64,000 bases of DNA from assembly GCF_042677945.1 (NCBI RefSeq), contig NZ_JBHUDN010000006.1. One strand, written 5' to 3'. The stretch comes from Haloplanus litoreus. GTDB lineage: Archaea > Halobacteriota > Halobacteria > Halobacteriales > Haloferacaceae. A program made the translations under genes and the position numbers. How positions within the stretch are numbered: position 1 is the first letter of the stretch; every line of letters begins with the position of its first letter. Under the pieces are notes generated by a model. That model made no database searches. It saw nothing but the letters and a program-made list of their open reading frames with translations, and was not told the DNA's origin. Positions 59,459-64,000 of the stretch are shown piece after piece.

Positions 59459-60598
59459 ATGGACTTCAGCCTCTCCGCCGAGCAGTCCCAGATGCGCGAT
59501 ATGGTGGCCGACTTCGTCGACGAGGAAATCGTCCCCGTCGCGGCCGACATCGACGAATCCGACGAGTTTCCGACCGACCTCGTCGCGGAGATGGCCGACC
59601 TCGGCCTGATGGGAATGCCGTTCGACGAGGAGTACGGTGGCTCGGGCCTGGATTACCACGCCTACGCAGCCTGTCTCGCGGAGATCAGCCGCGGGAGCGG
59701 CGGCCTCGGGACGGTCGTCGCGGCCCACACCAGCCTCGCCGGCGGGATGCTCGACGCCTTCGCGTCCCCGACCCAGAAAGAGCGGTTCCTGACGCCGCTG
59801 AACGAGGGGACCGACATCGGCGCCTTCGCGCTCTCGGAGGCCGGCGCCGGGAGCGACGTGCCCGCGATGGAGACGACGGCGGTCCGCGAGGGCGACGAGT
59901 ACGTGATCGACGGCGAGAAGCTCTGGATATCCAACGGCTCCGTCGCCGACACGGTGGTCCTCTTCGCCAAGACCGATCCCGAGGCCGGCCGGAAGGGTAT
60001 CTCCGCCTTCGTCGTCCGCCCCGACGAGGACGAGGGATACCACGTCGAGGGGACCGAACACAAGTTGGGCGACAAGGGATGTCCGACGGCGGAACTTCGC
60101 TTTGCCGACCTCCGGGTCCCGGCCGACCGTCTCCTCGGGGAAGAGGGTGATGGGTTCCTGCAGGCGCTGAAGACGCTCAACGCGGGGCGGATCACCATCG
60201 CCGCTCGCGGCGTCGGTATCGCCCAGGCCGCCCTCGACGAGGCCGTCGACTACGCGAACGAACGCGAGCAGTTCGGCCAGCCGATCGGCGACTTCCAGGC
60301 CATCGGACACAAACTCGCAGATATGGACACGAAGCTACAGGCGGCGCGCCTGCTGATGCATCGGGCGGCCGATCGAAAGATGCGCGGCGAGCGGTTCGTC
60401 AAGGAGGCCGCCCAAGCCAAACTCTACGCCAGCGAGGTGAGCCGCGAGGTGGCCAACGAGGCGATTCAGATCCACGGCGGCTACGGCTACACGAAGGACT
60501 TCCCGGTCGAGCGGTTCTACCGCGACGCCAAACTCAACGAAATCTACGAGGGGACCAGTGAGGTGCTCCGCAACACCATCGCCGACGAACTTCGGTAG
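59459..60598 (+). CDS. Acyl-CoA dehydrogenase
   Basis: The 379-residue flavoprotein oxidises acyl-CoA to enoyl-CoA. It contains the N-terminal helical domain (MDFSLSAEQSQMRDMVADFVDEEI), the FAD-binding strand region GAFALSEAGAGSDVPAMETTA, and the C-terminal helical domain with the catalytic Glu in YEGTSEVLRNTIADEL. IQIHGGYGYTKDFPVERFYRDAKL is the highly conserved C-terminal motif. ATG 59459 follows TTATAAAT and GGAG in the leader. Its acyl chain preference is unknown. Confidence 0.96.
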   Translation: MDFSLSAEQSQMRDMVADFVDEEIVPVAADIDESDEFPTDLVAEMADLGLMGMPFDEEYGGSGLDYHAYAACLAEISRGSGGLGTVVAAHTSLAGGMLDAFASPTQKERFLTPLNEGTDIGAFALSEAGAGSDVPAMETTAVREGDEYVIDGEKLWISNGSVADTVVLFAKTDPEAGRKGISAFVVRPDEDEGYHVEGTEHKLGDKGCPTAELRFADLRVPADRLLGEEGDGFLQALKTLNAGRITIAARGVGIAQAALDEAVDYANEREQFGQPIGDFQAIGHKLADMDTKLQAARLLMHRAADRKMRGERFVKEAAQAKLYASEVSREVANEAIQIHGGYGYTKDFPVERFYRDAKLNEIYEGTSEVLRNTIADELR

Positions 60599-60640
60599 GC
60601 CGACCGGAAGGTTCGACTGGCCGGAGTCCCTTGGTCGCGT

Positions 60641-60904
60641 ATGCCCGAACACGACGACGTCGTCGCCAACTACTACGAACGGGATGGCGAACGCGTCCTG
60701 ACGTTCGAACGCGACGGGCGGACCGCCGCGCTCGCCCAGAACAGCGAAGGGTACGCGATGGTGACGGTGCGCCACGGTCCGGAGGACGACGAACTGGAGC
60801 GCTACTACGGGTTCGACATGGCGCTCGACCACGCCGCCGAACTGCTCGGGGTGCGGGTCGCCGACCTGCCGGTCCCCGCGGAAGCGGACGATATGGGGAT
60901 GTGA
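60641..60904 (+). CDS. DUF7111 family protein
   Basis: The 87-residue protein matches a conserved haloarchaeal family, DUF7111: RVLTFERDGRTAALAQNSEGYAMVTVRHGPEDDELERYYGFDMALDHAAELLGVRVADLPVPAEADDMGM. It has an alternating strand-helix pattern and no metal or catalytic residues I can name. The TGA stop overlaps the first base of the inverted repeat at 60904. Coding is supported by GC at third positions. Confidence 0.85.
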   Translation: MPEHDDVVANYYERDGERVLTFERDGRTAALAQNSEGYAMVTVRHGPEDDELERYYGFDMALDHAAELLGVRVADLPVPAEADDMGM

Positions 60905-60985
60905 TACGGATCGTCGTAAGCCAGTACCGGTGTGTCGTAGACACGCGACGACGACCCACCGGTGACCAGTCACAACGATCCGTAT
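60904..60985. repeat. Imperfect inverted repeat (29-bp arms) after a stop codon
   Basis: The arms 60904-60932 and 60957-60985 are complementary at 21 of 29 positions, with perfect outer 11 bases (ATACGGATCGT) and inner 7 bases (ACCGGTG). A 24-base spacer separates them. The element begins at the stop of the previous gene, as does the shorter similar element at 11943. It might be a terminator, an RNA hairpin or a small repeated element. Confidence 0.75.
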
Positions 60986-61102
60986 GGGCGTCGTCGACCC
61001 CCGATAGCGGGGAGACGAACCGCACGCTGAAGACGGTGTCCCCATGCCGCACGGTCGGTGGCCCCCATCACCGAACGAGGAGTTCGTCGAGGGCGACCAC
61101 GG

Positions 61103-61783
61103 CTACCCGGTCCAGTAGAACCGCGGACCGAGCGTGAGGTAGGCCAGCGACAGGAACAGGAGTGCGAACGCGAACACCTCGCCCGGACGCCCCTGGAGAA
61201 GGATGGCGAGCGCCTGCACGACCCCCATCACGAGAGCGTCCTGGGGATGGAGGTCGGGATACCGGATCTGCGTCACCATGAGCGCCGCCAGCAGGCCCGA
61301 GAGCGCGACCAGCAGGACGGGCCCGACGAAGCCGGCGAGGACGCCCGCCGAGAGGATCGTCGCGGCGAGCGTCGAGGGAGCGCCCTTCGTCTCCGACGCG
61401 TCGCTGTCGTAGGCGGTGTAGAGACCGAGACGGGTGACCGCCATCGCGACGTAGACGGCGGGGAGCAGGAGGCCGAGAACATAAAAGAGCGGCTGGCCGT
61501 CGAGTGTCCAGGCGTCGGCCGCCCGCGACGCGATCAACATCGCGGGTGCGACGCCGAAGGAGGCCACGTCCGCGAGGGAGTCGAGGTACGGTCCGGCGGC
61601 CGTCCCGCCGCGTTTCCGGGCGATGACCCCGTCGAGACCGTCGGCGACGGCCGCCAAGAGGACGATGCGGGCGGCGAGCGGGGCGTTCGCCGTCGCAACG
61701 AACGCGGCCAGAAAGCCGAGCATCGCGTTGCCGACCGTCACGGCGTCGGCCAGTCCCAGACGCCCGACGAACCGCGGTTGCAT
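61103..61783 (-). CDS. pssA: CDP-alcohol phosphatidyltransferase (archaetidylserine synthase-like)
   Basis: The 226-residue membrane enzyme joins a CDP-lipid to an alcohol such as serine. The family motif is present in the N-terminal half: ADGLDGVIARKRGGTAAGPYLDSLADVASFGVAPA, corresponding to DG(x)2AR(x)8G(x)3D(x)3D. About six membrane helices follow. In haloarchaea this protein makes archaetidylserine or a related phospholipid. It is divergent from the halocyanin gene, 96 bases apart. Confidence 0.9.
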   Translation of the reverse strand: MQPRFVGRLGLADAVTVGNAMLGFLAAFVATANAPLAARIVLLAAVADGLDGVIARKRGGTAAGPYLDSLADVASFGVAPAMLIASRAADAWTLDGQPLFYVLGLLLPAVYVAMAVTRLGLYTAYDSDASETKGAPSTLAATILSAGVLAGFVGPVLLVALSGLLAALMVTQIRYPDLHPQDALVMGVVQALAILLQGRPGEVFAFALLFLSLAYLTLGPRFYWTG

Positions 61784-61879
61784 AGCCCCATCCTCTGCAA
61801 CCGAGGATTTACGTCTTTATATCGTCGGCTTCGACCGTCGAACCAGTCCGCATTTATTCCTCGCCCCCCGAGGTTAGCT

Positions 61880-62299
61880 ATGCGCAGACGCCGGCTTCTC
61901 GCGACGCTCGGATCCGGGCTGGCCGTCGGTAGCGCCGGCTGTACCGCCGCCGGAACGGTCAGTGGCGGCGCGGACGGCGACGTGGGTATGACGGCCACGG
62001 CGTTCGAGCCGTCGAACATCACCGTCACACCGGGCGAGGAGGTCGTGTGGTACAACAACAGTGCCCGCGCCCACTCCATCACCGCCTACGACGAGGGCAT
62101 CCCGGCGGACGCCGACTTCTTCGCCACCGGCGGATACGAGTCCACCCAGGCGGCTCGCGAGGCGTGGGACGGCATGAACGGCGCGATCACCAGCGGGGAG
62201 ACGTTCAGCCACACGTTCGAGATCCCCGGTCGGTACAACTACTTCTGTATCCCACACGAGCGCGCAGGGATGGTCGGAACCGTCGTCGTCGAGGAGTGA
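61880..62299 (+). CDS. Halocyanin (blue copper protein)
   Basis: The 139-residue protein carries electrons outside the membrane. It has a Tat signal-like start (MRRRRLLATLG), a lipobox Cys21 (SAGC) and a cupredoxin domain with copper ligands His65, Cys123, His126 and Met131 (ARAHSI; YFCIPHERAGM). The C terminus VGTVVVEE is nearly the same as in the deleted halocyanin at 48658, so the two are paralogues. ATG 61880 gives the signal peptide. The stop touches the end of a kinase remnant on the opposite strand. Confidence 0.93.
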   Translation: MRRRRLLATLGSGLAVGSAGCTAAGTVSGGADGDVGMTATAFEPSNITVTPGEEVVWYNNSARAHSITAYDEGIPADADFFATGGYESTQAAREAWDGMNGAITSGETFSHTFEIPGRYNYFCIPHERAGMVGTVVVEE

Positions 62300-62546
62300 T
62301 CACGCGGCGGGCAGTTCGACGACGGTCGTCCCGTCGGCGGCGGAACCGACATCGATCCGCCCGCTCGATTCACGGACGATCCAGTTCGTGAGCCACAGCC
62401 ACAGCCACAGCCCAGTCCGACGCTGTGGGTGAGTCGAGGCTCCTCGGCCGCTCGAGGATCTGCCGATCTACGGGCGGGAGTTCCGTATGCGAAGCGAGCG
62501 GGACGTCGGCGAGTCCGCGACCGTCGGCGGCGACGCGGACGGTGAC
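62300..62546 (-). pseudogene. Histidine kinase C-terminal (HATPase) fragment, decayed
   Basis: Reading the minus strand gives pieces of a kinase ATP-binding domain: VTVRVAADGRGLADV near the top, QILERPEEPRLTHSVGLG in another frame, and LWLWLWLTNWIVRESSGRIDVGSAADGTTVVELPAA ending at TGA (62300-62302), which follow the HATPase G1/G2 motifs. A TAG at 62547-62549 and at least two frame changes break it. A hexamer (GCCACA) is repeated three times at 62392-62409, giving LW-LW-LW, an expansion within the GLGLW motif. It cannot produce a kinase. Confidence 0.75.
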
Positions 62547-62589
62547 CTAGTCGGCGCGTCGTCCGTCGAAAAAGGTTGCGTGTGGCGTC

Positions 62590-63234
62590 TCAGTCTTCGT
62601 CGACGGCGACGTCCTCTTCGTCGACGTCGACCGACGCTTCCTCTTCGGCGGCGACCTCTTCGGGTCGTGCTTCGAGGGTGAGCTTCTGGACCTCGACCCG
62701 GCGAAGCGGGTAGATGGTCTTGGCCTCGCCGTAGATGGCCGAGGAGAGGCGCCCCTCGACACAGCTCTCGACGAAGGATTCGAAGTCGCGTTCGGCGGCC
62801 GCCTCCTCGACGAGGTCGATCATGACCCGCCGGATGGCCTGCTCCTGGCTGCGGTCGGCCTTCTTCGTCGTGAACGCGACGGGCTGGACGCGGACGCGGT
62901 AGTCGTCCGTCGTCAGGACCGTCACGGTCGCGTCGATTTTCGAGGCGCCGCGGCGCACGAGGCTCCGCAGGTAGTCCCGCGTGAGTTCGTGCTTGACGAA
63001 CTCCGTGTACGCGGAGTCCGACCCCACGTCCGTGATCTTGAACGTGAGTTTGGTGTTGTTCGCCCCGGCGTCGTCGGTGACTTCACCGAGGGTCGTCTCG
63101 ATCGTTCGGCCGATGATCTTCTCCGGTTCGTCGGCAACCGTCTGACCCAGTTCCGCCCGGTCGTACTGCTCCGGGGCGATAACCGTGTACCAGCGCTTGC
63201 CGCGTTTCTGCTTGGATACTGAGCGTTCACTCAT
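62590..63234 (-). CDS. rps3ae: 30S ribosomal protein S3ae (eS1)
   Basis: The 214-residue protein of the small ribosomal subunit matches the archaeal S3ae family: SVSKQKRGKRWYTVIAPEQYDRAELGQTVADEPEKIIGRTIETTLGEVTDD and NNTKLTFKITDVGSDSAYTEFVKHELTRDYLRSLVRRGASKIDA, with a C-terminal acidic extension typical of haloarchaea (VAAEEEASVDVDEEDVAVDED). The start overlaps the end of the Pcc1 gene by eight bases, so they are translationally coupled in one operon. Confidence 0.97.
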   Translation of the reverse strand: MSERSVSKQKRGKRWYTVIAPEQYDRAELGQTVADEPEKIIGRTIETTLGEVTDDAGANNTKLTFKITDVGSDSAYTEFVKHELTRDYLRSLVRRGASKIDATVTVLTTDDYRVRVQPVAFTTKKADRSQEQAIRRVMIDLVEEAAAERDFESFVESCVEGRLSSAIYGEAKTIYPLRRVEVQKLTLEARPEEVAAEEEASVDVDEEDVAVDED

Positions 63235-63469
63235 GGTTGTGTCTGTGTTCGTGTGCCGTTCGTGCGACGGTCTCCGCGACCGTCAGGTTCACCACGTAGT
63301 CGTCCACGGTCGACTGCAGTCCGCCTGCAGTCTCGCGTTCGACGGTCGTGCGGACGACGTCGTCCGCCACACTCGTCGACATCGACGGCGTGTTGTCCGG
63401 CCGGAGTGCGGCCGCCACCGTCGACGCGTCGTCGTGTGTCGTCTCCACGCAGGCGCGTCTCTCGCTCAT
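63227..63469 (-). CDS. pcc1: KEOPS complex subunit Pcc1
   Basis: The 80-residue protein is the small subunit of KEOPS, which makes the t6A modification of tRNA. The pattern is VVRTTVERETAGGLQSTVDDYVVNLTVAETV after a short strand-helix unit (CVETTHDDASTVAAALRPDNTP). The start at ATG 63469 overlaps the end of the RecJ-like gene by four bases; its stop overlaps the S3ae start by eight. This order (RecJ-like, Pcc1, S3ae) is common in haloarchaea. Confidence 0.88.
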   Translation of the reverse strand: MSERRACVETTHDDASTVAAALRPDNTPSMSTSVADDVVRTTVERETAGGLQSTVDDYVVNLTVAETVARTAHEHRHNHE

Positions 63470-64000
63470 AGCGCCTCCCTGAACGCCGTGATCAACCGCG
63501 ATACGTCCACTGCGTCGTCGAACTGCGCCGTCGCCCGCCGGGAGCCACCCGTGCTCCGTCCGTCCACGTCGACCGCCTCGACCGCCTCGGCCATCGTTCG
63601 GCCGAGACCGACCGCCTCCGTGCCCGCCGTCGCCGCCGCCTCGCCAGCGACGACCAACACGACGGGTTCCGGCGATCTGAAGTCGCGACAGAGGCGGGCG
63701 ACCGTCCCCAGACGGCCGGGACCACACCCCTCGACGCGTGCGACCAGCAGACCGTCGTACCGGCCCGTCGTCGCGTCCGAGAGCGCGGCGTGGACCGCAC
63801 GGCCGTGCGTCCGCCAGGCGTCGAGGACCGCCGTGCGCGTCGACTCCGCGTCGCGGATGGCGAGGGCGACGCCCGTACCCGGCCGCTCGCGTGCGACCGC
63901 ATCGAGGACGTCGCCGAAGCCACCGACCGTCGCGAACCGACCGTCGGGCGTCGTATAGGGGTGTAACACCCGCTCGACCGCCTCGGCGGCCCGCGCCGAC
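63466..64000 (-). CDS. RecJ-like DHH-family exonuclease, C-terminal part (5' truncated)
   Basis: The frame enters from beyond the window end and runs 178 residues on the minus strand. ARAAEAVERVLHPYTTPDGRFATVGGFGDVLDAVARERPGTGVALAIRDAE and DAATTGRYDGLLVARVEGCGPGRLGTVARLCRDFRSPEPVVLVVAGEAAAT look like the C-terminal DHHA1-type region of archaeal RecJ homologues found upstream of pcc1. The catalytic DHH motif would be outside the window, so this is inferred from context. Its stop overlaps the Pcc1 start by four bases. Confidence 0.6.
   Translation of the reverse strand, partial: SARAAEAVERVLHPYTTPDGRFATVGGFGDVLDAVARERPGTGVALAIRDAESTRTAVLDAWRTHGRAVHAALSDATTGRYDGLLVARVEGCGPGRLGTVARLCRDFRSPEPVVLVVAGEAAATAGTEAVGLGRTMAEAVEAVDVDGRSTGGSRRATAQFDDAVDVSRLITAFREAL

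Noticed and set aside
61058..61879. Long N-terminal extension of the halocyanin frame
   Set aside because: It is antisense to the CDP-alcohol phosphatidyltransferase; the Tat signal begins at ATG 61880.

Overview
The window is chromosomal DNA of a halophilic archaeon (class Halobacteria). It is very GC-rich, the predicted proteins are strongly acidic, many exported proteins carry twin-arginine signals with a lipobox, and several families are haloarchaeal or archaeal (HalX, HalOD1, UPF0212, DUF5794, archaeosortase A, ribosomal protein S3ae, KEOPS Pcc1, halocyanin). Many starts look leaderless, with an AT-rich box about 25-30 bases upstream of the ATG. Genus cannot be assigned. Three runs of N (18059-18063, 41410-41458, 42268-42279) each interrupt a gene, and each is the wrong length for the reading frame, so this is a draft assembly with gaps of estimated size. 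No rRNA, tRNA, CRISPR array, complete insertion sequence or replication origin was seen.  Layout. 1-4.1 kb: end of a membrane protein, a winged-helix regulator, a DyP-peroxidase-like lipoprotein, a P19-like metal-binding lipoprotein and archaeosortase A. 4.1-9.6 kb: diphthine synthase, a zinc ribbon, UspA, malic enzyme-phosphotransacetylase and an unknown lipoprotein. 9.7-19 kb: small regulators, stress proteins, DUF3179, ferritin-like protein, ferredoxin, LysW, acylphosphatase and DUF5794. 19-24.5 kb: LolA-like protein, MacB-type ABC pair, IMP dehydrogenase and a HalX response regulator. 24.7-27.9 kb: an unusual module of a CHAT-family cysteine protease, a DUF7504-like protein and a convergent 98-residue protein made of six 13-residue repeats. 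28-29.6 kb: aminotransferase and Lrp regulator. 29.7-37.3 kb: a tight six-gene operon of two VWA membrane proteins, a coiled-coil protein, a DUF7502-like protein, MoxR ATPase and DUF58. 37.4-43.3 kb: sugar kinase, EamA half-transporter, thioredoxin-like proteins, and a DsbA-TlpA-CcdA-SCO thiol and copper maturation cluster. 43.3-51.1 kb: aldo-keto reductase, iron-sulfur photolyase, cold shock protein, AhpD-like protein, MscS channel, a deleted halocyanin behind an iron-box-like palindrome, and a purine or pyrimidine permease. 51.2-57.5 kb: a RIO-like kinase, then a divergent locus with class II HMG-CoA reductase, an AtuA C-terminal-like protein, a mevalonate-kinase-like GHMP kinase and a two-part SSS symporter. 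57.6-64 kb: nitrilase, acyl-CoA dehydrogenase, archaetidylserine synthase-like enzyme, an intact halocyanin, a decayed histidine kinase fragment, and S3ae-Pcc1-RecJ-like genes.  The most promising unexplained units are the CHAT/repeat-peptide module, whose repeat gene has a 23-base palindrome over its TATA box, and the divergent mevalonate-related locus, which has a perfect palindrome just before the kinase start. The rest is mainly housekeeping and stress physiology.
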